Assembly (NCBI GenBank): GCA_964399265.1 | Contig: CAYNQF010000052.1 | Coordinates: 1 to 17,738 of the forward strand | Direction of reading: 5' to 3' | Source of the DNA: WJLY01 sp964399265 | Lineage (GTDB): Bacteria > Joyebacterota > Joyebacteria > Joyebacterales > Joyebacteraceae | Length of the DNA stretch: 17,738 bases | Part shown: positions 6,332-13,546 of the stretch, in pieces | Layout of the letters: the number at the start of each line of letters is the position of its first letter | Numbering within the stretch: the stretch's first letter is position 1 | Made by a program: the position numbers and the translations under genes | Notes under the pieces: generated by a model | Databases searched by the model: none | Seen by the model: the letters and a program-made list of their open reading frames with translations, nothing else | Told to the model about the DNA's origin: nothing

Positions 6332-8005
6332 ATGAATCGGGCAGTGTGGATCATCCTTATAGTCGTGGTGGCGGCCGTGGCCGTGTGGGGCATAACCCGC
6401 AACGGCAGCGCGGACACCATGGAAGAGATTCAGGCGGCCTCGGAACTCGGCACCGCGCAGGAGCGCATCGACGCGCTCGTCGACATTGCCATGAGCGACC
6501 GCCGCTTCGACTCCGACGAGTACAAGGCAATATCGAGCGGTATCTCCGACGCGGCCTACGAGGCGGGCGAGGGCGCCAGACTGGTCGCCGTGTGCGACTC
6601 GCTCCTGGCGCTTCCCCTCCCCACTGAACTCACGTACCGCCTGGAGGCCGAGTTGCACGGTGGGCTCGTCATCCAGGGATACTACGCTGAGGATGGCAGG
6701 GAAGCGTACTGGAGGCGCGCCAGCGAGGTGGCGAAGTCGCTTCTCGAACACGACGACGTCCCGCCCGACGTCATGCTGCAGGTGGCCGGCTTCCACTTGT
6801 ACGCTCTGGGCTTCGCGCCGCCGGATGAGGTCCTGGCGACACGCGACCAGTGGACGGCGTACGATCTCGCGTCCCGCGCCTTCCCCTGCCTGGACAGCCC
6901 GGTATCGATGGGCGACGCCACGATCCTGAGCGGCGCACTCGGCGGTGCGCTCGACAGGATCTCGACGGCCTATGGAGCCGACCGCGCCATCGTCGTGAGC
7001 GACTCACTGCTCGCCACGGGACCGTGTCCTTCTATGAGGGCCGTGATGCTCGAACAGCGTTACTGGGTGTCCGCCGACAGCGACACCGAGACGGCGGTGA
7101 CTGCCGCGCGCGGGCTGCTCGACGTGGGGCATCGTCCCGGCATGTGGTCGCTGCTTCGCGCCGTCAGTCTCGATATGTCCGAGCGAGACCTGGCGCCGGC
7201 GACCGCGCTCGACCTGGCCGAGTCGGCTCTCGATCTCGTCGATTCGAGGAGGGACAGCGGCCTCGTCTATTTCGCACTGGGCGTGGCCGAACGTGACCTC
7301 CATCACTACGACCTGGCCGCAACGGCGCTTGAGAAAGCCATAGAGATGGGTGAAGAGGCCCCCGAGATCGCCGATCCACGTGTCGCGGCTCTTCTGGAGG
7401 TCTACGAGGAGTCGTCACAACCCGACAAGGCGATCGACCTCCTCTCGAGACTCATGGCCCGGTCGATCCTGCCCAACGAGGAAGCGCGCGACAAGCTCGC
7501 GGAACTGCTCGAGGCCGAGGGCAGATCGAGCGCGGAGATCCCGGCGCTCGTCGAGGCGCAACGCTACGTAGGCGTCCCGACCGCGCCGGACTTCACGCTG
7601 GTGGACCGCGACGGCAACGACGTCACGCTGTCCGACCTCAGAGGCAACGTCGTGCTGATGTGCTTCTGGTCGTATGGCTGAGGACCCTGCCGTGCGGAGT
7701 TTCCGCACCTCGTGGAGTTGCACGACAGGACGATGGGTGAGCCGGTCGTCATCATCTCGATCGACGGCGGCAAGAGGCCTCCGGCCGCGGTCGGGTTTAT
7801 CGACGAGAACCACGCCACTCAGACTCTGCTGAACGACCCGGACCGCACCGTGTTTCACGCTTACGGCGTCTCGGCGATACCCACGACGGTCGTGATCGAC
7901 CCGGCAGGGCGCACCATGTACAGGCACGTTGGGTTCAGCGAGGGGATGGAAGAGCAGTTCTCGCAGGAGATCGAGACGCTGCTCGCCTGGAGCGGGCAGG
8001 CGTAG
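6332..8005 (+). CDS. Selenocysteine-containing TlpA-like thiol-disulfide oxidoreductase with helical N-terminal region (UGA at 7679-7681 read as Sec)
   Basis: This is one frame of 557 residues if the TGA at 7679-7681 is decoded as selenocysteine (Sec450). GGAGG lies 7 nt before the ATG at 6332. Residues 4-22 are a hydrophobic N-terminal anchor, so the protein probably faces the periplasm. Residues about 35-430 are helical; TPR-like repeats are clearest near 330-400. The C-terminus is a full TlpA/AhpC-type thioredoxin fold. It has APDFTLVDRDGNDVTLSDLRGN, then VLMCFWSYG-Sec-GPCRAEFPHL, PVVIISID, the cis-proline loop GVSAIPTTVVID, and RHVGF. The TGA replaces precisely the nucleophilic first Cys of the usual CGPC motif, and Cys453 is kept. 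A hairpin matching a bacterial SECIS follows. Read conventionally, the protein would end just before its active site and the remainder would lack it. The alternatives are a Cys TGC-to-TGA nonsense mutation or a sequencing error. Other genes here end in TGA, so general TGA reassignment is excluded. Confidence 0.85.
7692..7708 (+). promoter_or_regulatory. Putative bacterial SECIS hairpin
   Basis: GTGCGGA (7692-7698) pairs perfectly with TCCGCAC (7702-7708) around a GTT loop. The loop begins 17 nt after the TGA codon. Bacterial SECIS elements lie in the coding region right after the UGA, with a short upper stem, a small loop carrying G among its first two bases, and a UGA-to-loop distance of about 16-37 nt. 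All of these are met. The sequence also encodes the conserved CRAEFPH part of the thioredoxin fold, so it is dual-purpose. SelB would bind it to deliver Sec-tRNA. Confidence 0.7.
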
Positions 8006-8038
8006 CATCACGAAAGCGGGACATACGGGGGCGCGGCG

Positions 8039-9772
8039 CTACCTGATCAACACGCAGCGTCGCGTCTCCGTAATCTCTCCGGCCGCCAGCCTCACGAAGT
8101 AGACACCGGACGCCACCTGATTGCCGCCATCGTCGCGGCCATCCCACACGGAGTCGTGTGTTCCTGCGGGAAGCTCTCCGTCGAACAGCGAGCGCACCCT
8201 CCGCCCCGCCGCGTCGTAGACGCCGAGCAGGACGCGCGTCGGAGACGCGAGTTCGTAGGCGAGCAGCGTATCCAGCCGGAACGGGTTCGGCCGCGCGGCG
8301 TGCAGGACGGACCGAAGCGCCGCATCGCCGCCCGCGACCGATGTCTGCAGTGGATCGATCCAGAGCAGTATGTCGGTGTCGTAGTTCAACGTGGAGTCTA
8401 TCTCGACCGTCGTTGCGAACTCGCCGTTCGGGAAGGGCAGCGCGCGCGGAGGTGTATCCTCACTCAGGCCCGGTAGCCAGTTCGCGTAGTAGTCGTAGTG
8501 ACCCTGCATCCAGAGAACCAGCTCGGTTCCGGCCGGGCGATCGCGCGGCACGATGGGTCGCATGTTGTCGTCGGCAGTGCCCCCGGCGATCTCCTGAATG
8601 TTCCACGGACCCAGCGGAGACATCTGTCTCCGCTGCAGGTCGAATCCCCCGTACGCGTTCTCCACGGAGACGTAGATAATCTCGGGATCGAGCGGGTCGA
8701 GCGCGATCCCTCCGGAGTAGTAGTACTGCGGGTTGCCCACCGTCGTGTCTGCCACCGAGCCGCCGGCGTCGGCGACCACCACCCTGTCCTCCCACTCGTA
8801 GCCGTCGAAGCGAGCCCAGTGGTATTGGTGATGCGCGTGGCTGAGGAAGGAAGCGAAGGCGACGACGGGCGCCCCGGCCTGATCGAACGCCAGGTCCCAG
8901 ACCCATGAGTTGTTTCCGTACAGCTCGGGGTCGGCGAGACGGTCGAAGACCAGGTCTGCCTCAGTGGGACTCAGCGCTCCGTCCGCCACATGCTTGATCA
9001 GAGTCCCGTCCGCCTTGAAGTAGGCGTAGCTGCCGTCCTCCGTCTTCCCGATTGCAGCGTAGTAGATGTTGCAGGGCTGCTCCTTGGGATGGCCGTTCGT
9101 GAAGGCGACGCCTATCTTCCCCCCGCCGGCCGCGTACTTGACATACGGCCTTCCAACCGGAACGGTGATGAGTCTGCCCCAAAGCGTCCAGTCCCACTCA
9201 ACTTCGGTGGGCTCGTACCGGCCCACGGCGAAGCACGGTTTCCAGTCCCCGCCACGCCAGAAGAGGAATATGCGATCCTCCTCGCCTGGAATGGCGTACG
9301 GGTTCGAGTAAGTGACGCCGGCGGTCCCTGCCACGTTGACGCCGGTCGAGTCGCGCTCCCCCCAGGCCCCGATGTCGTACGGTCTCGTCGTGGTCCGATA
9401 GAGGTTGCACGTTCGATAGACGGCGTGGCCCGAGTAGAAGGCCGTGTACCGCCCGTCGCTGGTCTGAAAGAGAGCCGGATAGTCGTGGTCGTCCGGGCCG
9501 AACTCCTCCTCGAGACGGAAGATCGTCCTGTCCCCCTGCAGAAGCTCGAGTGAACCGATCTCGACGTCGCCCCGCGTCGTCACCCAGCCGGCGTAGACCG
9601 CGCCGTCGCGATAGAAGGCTCGCTGGTCAGAGAACCACGACCACGCTCCGTCCTCGCTGAGGACGTACGTGCCGGGGGGCAGACCCAGCGCCGGCTGAGT
9701 CGCGATGAGCAGAATGACGGCCGCCGAAAGGGCGGCGAGAAGCGTGACTGCGCGGTGCTGACTACGGGCCAT
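8039..9772 (-). CDS. Secreted BNR-4 family beta-propeller protein with C-terminal FlgD/T9SS-like Ig domain
   Basis: A 577-residue exported protein. Residues 1-30 form a signal peptide (basic start, LLAALSAAVILLIA core, ALG before the mature part). The body (about 31-440) matches the BNR-4 type of propeller: DGAWSWFSDQRAFY, YAGWVTTRGDVEIGS, DDHDYPALFQTSDGRY, TAFYSGH and repeated aromatic-rich blades. Relatives include polysaccharide-lyase-like proteins, but a catalytic role is not shown here. The last 85 or so residues (ARPNPFRLDT, YDAAGRRVRSLFDG, WDGRDDGGNQVASGVYFVRL) form a FlgD-like Ig domain, used in several FCB-type bacteria as a C-terminal sorting or display module. GAGGAGG lies just before the ATG at 9772. 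The gene converges with the selenoprotein gene, whose stop is 33 nt away. Confidence 0.85.
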   Translation of the reverse strand: MARSQHRAVTLLAALSAAVILLIATQPALGLPPGTYVLSEDGAWSWFSDQRAFYRDGAVYAGWVTTRGDVEIGSLELLQGDRTIFRLEEEFGPDDHDYPALFQTSDGRYTAFYSGHAVYRTCNLYRTTTRPYDIGAWGERDSTGVNVAGTAGVTYSNPYAIPGEEDRIFLFWRGGDWKPCFAVGRYEPTEVEWDWTLWGRLITVPVGRPYVKYAAGGGKIGVAFTNGHPKEQPCNIYYAAIGKTEDGSYAYFKADGTLIKHVADGALSPTEADLVFDRLADPELYGNNSWVWDLAFDQAGAPVVAFASFLSHAHHQYHWARFDGYEWEDRVVVADAGGSVADTTVGNPQYYYSGGIALDPLDPEIIYVSVENAYGGFDLQRRQMSPLGPWNIQEIAGGTADDNMRPIVPRDRPAGTELVLWMQGHYDYYANWLPGLSEDTPPRALPFPNGEFATTVEIDSTLNYDTDILLWIDPLQTSVAGGDAALRSVLHAARPNPFRLDTLLAYELASPTRVLLGVYDAAGRRVRSLFDGELPAGTHDSVWDGRDDGGNQVASGVYFVRLAAGEITETRRCVLIR

Positions 9773-9864
9773 GGTGCCTCCTCGTCACCAACAAGAGAAG
9801 GCGCGGGAAGACCGTGAGGACCGGCGGTGGCGGTCGCCTGCGCCCTACTTGCCACGCATATGCA

Positions 9865-9894
9865 ATTATACTATATGAACGGCGCTCGCTGCAA
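9865..9894 (-). promoter_or_regulatory. Promoter of the BNR-4 propeller gene
   Basis: On the minus strand a perfect -10 TATAAT (9865-9870) follows TTGCAG (9889-9894, weak -35) with an 18-nt spacer. It lies in a local AT-rich island of this GC-rich region. Transcription would start near 9858, giving a leader of about 85 nt. The 153-nt space 9773-9925 otherwise holds nothing I can name. Confidence 0.6.
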
Positions 9895-9925
9895 GAGGAA
9901 TTGGCGGGGCGATCCTGCCACAATC

Positions 9926-10834
9926 CTACGACGGCGGGGGCACGGTCCGCAGTCCTACGACCTTGATGTGGTTGTAGACCGCGGCGGCCACTATGAGCGC
10001 CGCGCCGCCTATGCTCACGGCGTCCGGAATCTCACCCCAGATCGCAAGCCCGAGGAGGAACGCGAAGATGACGTGCAGGTAGTTGTAGATCGAGATGCGG
10101 GTCGCGGGCGCCTGGTGATATGCGTACGTCAGGAAGAGCTGTCCGGTCGTGGCGAATACACCGGCCCCCAGCATGGAGAGAAGTTGCGCCCCCGTCGGCG
10201 CCGAGTAGTGCACCAGCATCGGTGGGATCATCGCCGCAACCGACACAACCGAGAAGAAGAAGACGACCCTGTGCGGCGCCACCTTTCCCCGAAGGTACCT
10301 GACCACGGCGTAGGCGGCGCCCGAGAACGCGGCCGACAGCACCCCGGCCGCAGCAGGCACCGCGTCGAGTTCGAGCTGCGGTTGAATCACGAGAGCTGCG
10401 CCCACGAAGGCGCAGATCAGAGCGGGGACCGCGTGTCGTGGCAGCTTCTCCTTGAGAAAGAGGACCGCGAAGATCGTGACGAAGAACGGCGACATCTTGT
10501 TGAGGATTGTCGCATCGGCGAGCGTGAGCCTGCTGATCGCGAAGAAGTAGAGGGTCATAGCGATCGTTCCGAACACGCCCCGGACTATCAGGACTCGCGA
10601 CCGTCCATCACGCACAAAAGGGTTCTGTCCGCTTCTGAGCGCCATGAGACCCGTGACGACCAGGGATACGACGCTCCTGAAGAAGACCTTCTCGTAGACC
10701 GGCACGTCCCCCGCCGCCCTGACGGCGACGCCGACCAGCGCGAACGAAAGACTCGCCAAGGTGATCATGAGGACGGCACGCGGCGCGTTGTCCTTCGTAA
10801 TGAGACCGGTGCCGATGTTCGCTCTTCTGCCCAT
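9926..10834 (-). CDS. EamA/DMT-family membrane transporter
   Basis: An inner-membrane protein of about 302 residues with ten hydrophobic segments in two homologous halves, the pattern of EamA (DUF6) drug/metabolite transporters. Visible family features include VRGVFGTIAMTLYFFAISRL and ADATILNKMSPFFVTIFAVLFLKE in the first half. The second half has ATTGQLFLTYAYHQAPATR followed by the final helix pair ending VAAAVYNHIK. The substrate is unknown. The start is uncertain: ATG at 10834 gives a short basic N-terminus before helix 1, whereas ATG at 10879 would add 15 residues; neither has a good ribosome site. It is divergent from the arsR-type gene and shares the repeat-bearing region 10880-11035. 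Confidence 0.88.
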   Translation of the reverse strand: MGRRANIGTGLITKDNAPRAVLMITLASLSFALVGVAVRAAGDVPVYEKVFFRSVVSLVVTGLMALRSGQNPFVRDGRSRVLIVRGVFGTIAMTLYFFAISRLTLADATILNKMSPFFVTIFAVLFLKEKLPRHAVPALICAFVGAALVIQPQLELDAVPAAAGVLSAAFSGAAYAVVRYLRGKVAPHRVVFFFSVVSVAAMIPPMLVHYSAPTGAQLLSMLGAGVFATTGQLFLTYAYHQAPATRISIYNYLHVIFAFLLGLAIWGEIPDAVSIGGAALIVAAAVYNHIKVVGLRTVPPPS

Positions 10835-10888
10835 GGAGGCGAATCGTGACACAGGCTGCGCGTACGGGCAACAGGCCATTACGCCGCT

Positions 10889-10955
10889 CGTCAGGCCACA
10901 ACGAGGCGGCTCCGGGACACGCGAGGTCCGGGGTGCGTCAGGTCACAACGAGGTG
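10889..10955. repeat. Two 20-nt direct repeats and palindromes upstream of the arsR-type promoter
   Basis: CGTCAGGYCACAACGAGGYG occurs at 10889-10908 and 10936-10955, differing at only two positions. The second copy lies in two nested inverted repeats: GCGTCA (10935-10940) with TGACGC (10954-10959), and GTCAC (10942-10946) with GTGAC (10953-10957). They sit between the divergent transporter and arsR-type genes and abut the -35 box, so they are candidate operator or activator sites. Confidence 0.5.
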
Positions 10956-10959
10956 ACGC

Positions 10960-10988
10960 TTGACATAGAGGCCGCGCCGGAACATAAT
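10960..10988 (+). promoter_or_regulatory. Strong sigma70-like promoter of the arsR-type operon
   Basis: A perfect -35 TTGACA (10960-10965), a 17-nt spacer and CATAAT (10983-10988, 5 of 6) form the best promoter in the window. Transcription would start near 10995, about 40 nt before the ATG at 11036. AT-rich sequence around and after the -10 (10983-11005) could bind the repressor encoded next. Confidence 0.7.
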
Positions 10989-11035
10989 TAAGTGCATACT
11001 AAATCAGTTGCCCCCGCAGAGAGTGGACCGAGCTA

Positions 11036-11434
11036 ATGAAGAGCAGAAACCCGTCAGAGATGTTCAAGCTGCTTGGCGTCGACACCAGGCTGCGCATGAT
11101 TCGCATACTGAGAGACCACGGGCCGATCGGAGTGACCGAGATCGCCGACAGACTGGGGCTCACGCCCGCGGCAGTGTCTCAGCACCTCAAGCTCATGAAA
11201 CACGCGAGGCTTGTGAGCAGCGAGCGAGACGGATACAGGGTCCCCTACTCGCTCGATGAGCAGGGCCTCGACGCGTGTCGGCTGTTGCTCATGGACACGT
11301 GCACCTGCTCGTGCCATGGCCACGGGCACGGGCCTGCTGATCTTCGTCATCTTCAGAAACGCAAACAGACACTGGAGAGGGAACTGGCGCTCGTGAAGAA
11401 GGAGATAGAGCGGCTCAAGGCGGCTCAGAAGTGA
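11036..11434 (+). CDS. ArsR/SmtB-type winged-helix repressor with Cys/His cluster and C-terminal coiled coil
   Basis: A 132-residue DNA-binding regulator. Residues 6-75 form the ArsR winged helix: FKLLGVDTRLRMIRILRDHG, the helix-turn-helix VTEIADRLGLTPAAVSQHLKLM, and the wing ERDGYRVPYSL. After it comes an unusual metal-ligand cluster, DTCTCSCHGHGHG, with Cys89, Cys91, Cys93, His94, His96 and His98 (Cys81 is near). Residues 104-132 are a charged coiled coil. ArsR-family proteins often release DNA on metal binding; here the cluster is the natural sensor candidate, metal unknown. Its stop codon is 17 nt before the start of the Cys/His-rich partner gene, so the two are co-transcribed. Autoregulation through the palindromes or AT-rich promoter region is inference. 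Confidence 0.9.
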   Translation: MKSRNPSEMFKLLGVDTRLRMIRILRDHGPIGVTEIADRLGLTPAAVSQHLKLMKHARLVSSERDGYRVPYSLDEQGLDACRLLLMDTCTCSCHGHGHGPADLRHLQKRKQTLERELALVKKEIERLKAAQK

Positions 11435-11451
11435 GGGAGGAGGTGAAGAAC

Positions 11452-11730
11452 ATGTGTTGTGAGACCCACCATTCGCATGCACGCGGCTGCTGCGAGCACG
11501 GCGGCGCTGACGCCCACTCGCACTCCGCAGGTCACCACGAGGCGGACGGTTGCTGCGGGCACGGTGATAGCGGCGCGCACGTGGCCGACTGCTGCTGCAC
11601 GCCGCACGGGTTCGTGCGGCTGTTCACGACAAAGAGAGAGCGACTGGCCGAGCTCGAAGCATACCGTGACGAACTCGCGAAGGAGCTCGAAGGCGTGAAC
11701 GAGCATCTGGCCGAGTTGTCGGACAGCTGA
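11452..11730 (+). CDS. Cys/His-rich small protein with C-terminal coiled coil (putative metal-binding partner)
   Basis: A 92-residue protein with 9 cysteines and 11 histidines in its first 52 residues, in CC and HxH/HH groups (MCCETHHSH, CCEHGG, CCGHGD, DCCCTPH). This strongly suggests binding of soft or transition metals. The rest (FVRLFTTKRERLAELEAYRD and onward) is a helical segment. It resembles short 'KEE...LEEYKKELEKELEGVEERIEEL'-type helices of DUF5320-like proteins, from memory and unverified. It also echoes the coiled-coil tail of the preceding regulator. GGAGGTGA lies 5 nt before the ATG at 11452; an upstream GTG at 11431 overlaps the regulator's stop and is less likely. No signal peptide is seen. 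Function is unknown: metal buffer, co-sensor or chaperone are possibilities. Confidence 0.82.
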   Translation: MCCETHHSHARGCCEHGGADAHSHSAGHHEADGCCGHGDSGAHVADCCCTPHGFVRLFTTKRERLAELEAYRDELAKELEGVNEHLAELSDS

Positions 11731-11742
11731 GCGCGGCACATC

Positions 11743-11773
11743 GGGGCCGGCGGCGCTGCGTGCTGCCGGCCCC
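11743..11773 (+). terminator. Intrinsic terminator after the arsR-type/Cys-His operon
   Basis: GGGGCCGGCGGC (11743-11754) pairs with GCTGCCGGCCCC (11762-11773) over 12 bp including one G-U pair, with a 7-nt loop, followed by TCCGTCTT. It starts 12 nt after the small-protein stop codon. It should end or reduce transcription before the transporter gene at 11860. Confidence 0.65.
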
Positions 11774-11859
11774 TCCGTCTTGCGACGAGACGCCGGCCGG
11801 GATAGGATTGAGCACGCCGTTTCTCCTACACTCCATCGAACGAACAGGAGCCCGAGAGA

Positions 11860-13524
11860 ATGAACAGCCTCGCCCTGGCGGTGGTCGTCGTCGTGTGGCT
11901 CGTCATCGCCTACCGCTGGTACGGGGGCATCATAGACCGCAGGATCGTGCAGCCCGACGACAACCGGACGCCACCTTCGTGTGACTTCTACGACGGCGTC
12001 GACTACTGCCCCGGCAATAGGACCATACTCTTCGGCCACCACTTCTCGTCGATCGCCGGAGCGGGTCCCATCATCGGCCCCGTGGCCGCCGTCGCCGCGT
12101 TCGGCTGGGGTGCCAGCCTGCTCTGGATCGCGCTTGGCGTGGTCTTCTTCGGAGCCGTACACGACTACGTGGCACTCATGGTCTCGGTGAGGCACGGAGG
12201 GAAGTCGCTCCCGGACATCGCCAGGGACGTGGTTGGGAACAGGGCACGCCTGCTCTTCATGGTATTCGTCTGGTTCGCGCTCGTGCTCATAATCGCGGTC
12301 TTCGCGGTGGTGGCGAGCCGCACGATCCTGAGCACTCCGCAGATCGTCATCCCCACTTTCGCGATCATCCCGATAGCCGCGCTGTTCGGCTGGGCCACCT
12401 ACCGAAGGAACCTGCCCGTGCCGGTCGGTACCGCGATCGCGCTCGCCCTGCTCGCGTTCACGATATATCTGGGCTACGAGTTTCCACTCTCGCTACCGCT
12501 CTCGGGTGACGCCGCGTTCGTCGCGTGGATGGCCATCCTCATAGCTTACGGCTTCATCGCGTCCGTGCTCCCCGTCTGGGTGCTGCTCCAGCCGCGCGAC
12601 TACATCTCAACGTGGGTGCTCGTGATCGGCATGCTCATCGGATTCGCCGGCCTCGCCATCACGCGACCCGTCATCAACGCCCCCTTCTTCACCGGATGGG
12701 AGTCGGCCACCGAGGGCCCGATGTGGCCGATGCTGTTCATCCTGATCGCCTGCGGGGCCATATCGGGATTTCACTCGCTCGTCGCCGGCGGCACCACGTC
12801 GAAGCAGCTCAAGCGCGAGTCCGACGGCAAACCTGTCGGTTTCGGCGCAATGCTCACCGAGGGCGCGGTCGCCACGCTCGCCCTAATCTGCGTCGCCGCC
12901 GGGCTGCAGTGGGCGGCCCCAGAGACGTCTCACCTATCCTTCATGGGTGTCCTCAAGGCCGGCGGGCCGATCAAGGCGTTCGGCGTAGGATACGGATCGC
13001 TGACCGCACCGATCTTCACAGCTTCGATCGGCGCGCTCATAGGCATCACCATGCTCAAGACGTTTGTGATGACGACGCTCGACACGACGGTCAGGATCAC
13101 GCGGTTCATAACGGCCGAGCTGTTAGGCGACCACGTACCGATATTCAGGAACCGTCTGGCCGCATCGGGAGTCGGAGCGGTCGGCGCGTTCTTTCTCGGA
13201 ATGTCGGGGAAGTGGTCCGCACTGTGGCCGGTCTTCGCGGCCGCCAACCAGCTGGTCGCGGCGCTCACGCTGATCGTTCTCACCGCGTACCTCGTCGGAG
13301 TCCGGAAGCCGACGAAGTTCACGCTCTTCCCGGCGATCTTCATGCTGGCGACCACAATGGGCGCGCTCGTCTGGAAGGGCTACGGGTTCTTCTTCCCGCC
13401 CGAGGGCCAGAGCATCAACCTGACGCTCGGCATCTCATCGCTGGTGCTGCTGGTGCTGGGCGCGATGGTCGCCGCGGAGGCTCCGAAGAGCCTCCGCGGC
13501 GCGCTGCGTGAGAGAAACGGCTGA
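11860..13524 (+). CDS. cstA: CstA-family carbon starvation / peptide-pyruvate transporter
   Basis: A polytopic inner-membrane protein of 554 residues with well over a dozen hydrophobic segments. CstA family marks are present: AYRWYGGIIDRRIV, TILFGHHFSSIAGAGPIIGP near residue 60, GAVHDYVALMVSVRHGGKS, GAISGFHSLVAGGTTSKQL in the middle, and TTLDTTVRITRFITAELLG with GKWSALWPVFAAANQLVAAL late. CstA and relatives import peptides or pyruvate when carbon is scarce. This one is shorter than the roughly 700-residue E. coli CstA, as is common for the short subgroup. The start is ATG 11860, with GGAGCCCGAGAGA before it. A terminator hairpin separates it from the metal-regulator genes, so a link to them is uncertain. 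A 14-bp perfect hairpin lies within its last codons. Confidence 0.94.
   Translation: MNSLALAVVVVVWLVIAYRWYGGIIDRRIVQPDDNRTPPSCDFYDGVDYCPGNRTILFGHHFSSIAGAGPIIGPVAAVAAFGWGASLLWIALGVVFFGAVHDYVALMVSVRHGGKSLPDIARDVVGNRARLLFMVFVWFALVLIIAVFAVVASRTILSTPQIVIPTFAIIPIAALFGWATYRRNLPVPVGTAIALALLAFTIYLGYEFPLSLPLSGDAAFVAWMAILIAYGFIASVLPVWVLLQPRDYISTWVLVIGMLIGFAGLAITRPVINAPFFTGWESATEGPMWPMLFILIACGAISGFHSLVAGGTTSKQLKRESDGKPVGFGAMLTEGAVATLALICVAAGLQWAAPETSHLSFMGVLKAGGPIKAFGVGYGSLTAPIFTASIGALIGITMLKTFVMTTLDTTVRITRFITAELLGDHVPIFRNRLAASGVGAVGAFFLGMSGKWSALWPVFAAANQLVAALTLIVLTAYLVGVRKPTKFTLFPAIFMLATTMGALVWKGYGFFFPPEGQSINLTLGISSLVLLVLGAMVAAEAPKSLRGALRERNG
13470..13501 (+). other. 14-bp perfect hairpin inside the 3' end of cstA
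   Basis: CGCCGCGGAGGCTC (13470-13483) pairs perfectly with GAGCCTCCGCGGCG (13488-13501) around a CGAA loop. It lies within the coding sequence (AAEAPKSLRGA), ending about 20 nt before the stop. No U-tract follows on either strand. It may be a transcript 3'-end stabiliser or an anti-convergent-transcription barrier. Confidence 0.5.
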
Positions 13525-13546
13525 CGCGTGGCGAAGTGCGCCTTCC

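Noticed and set aside
6071..6796. N-terminal extension of endonuclease V in the same open frame
   Set aside because: Homology and a ribosome site begin at 6070; the extension is antisense to the selenoprotein gene and low-complexity for high-GC DNA.
7712..8005. A separate small gene starting at GTG 7712 (MELHDRT...)
   Set aside because: It is in the same frame as the upstream protein, lacks a ribosome site and would encode only the second half of a thioredoxin fold without active site; continuation through the TGA explains it better.
6332..8005. Pseudogene or genome-wide TGA reassignment to explain the internal TGA
   Set aside because: The single stop falls exactly on the catalytic Cys, the downstream fold is intact, a SECIS-like hairpin follows, and thiL, nnr, acpS, nfi, the arsR-type gene and cstA all end in TGA. 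A lone substitution or read error is still possible.
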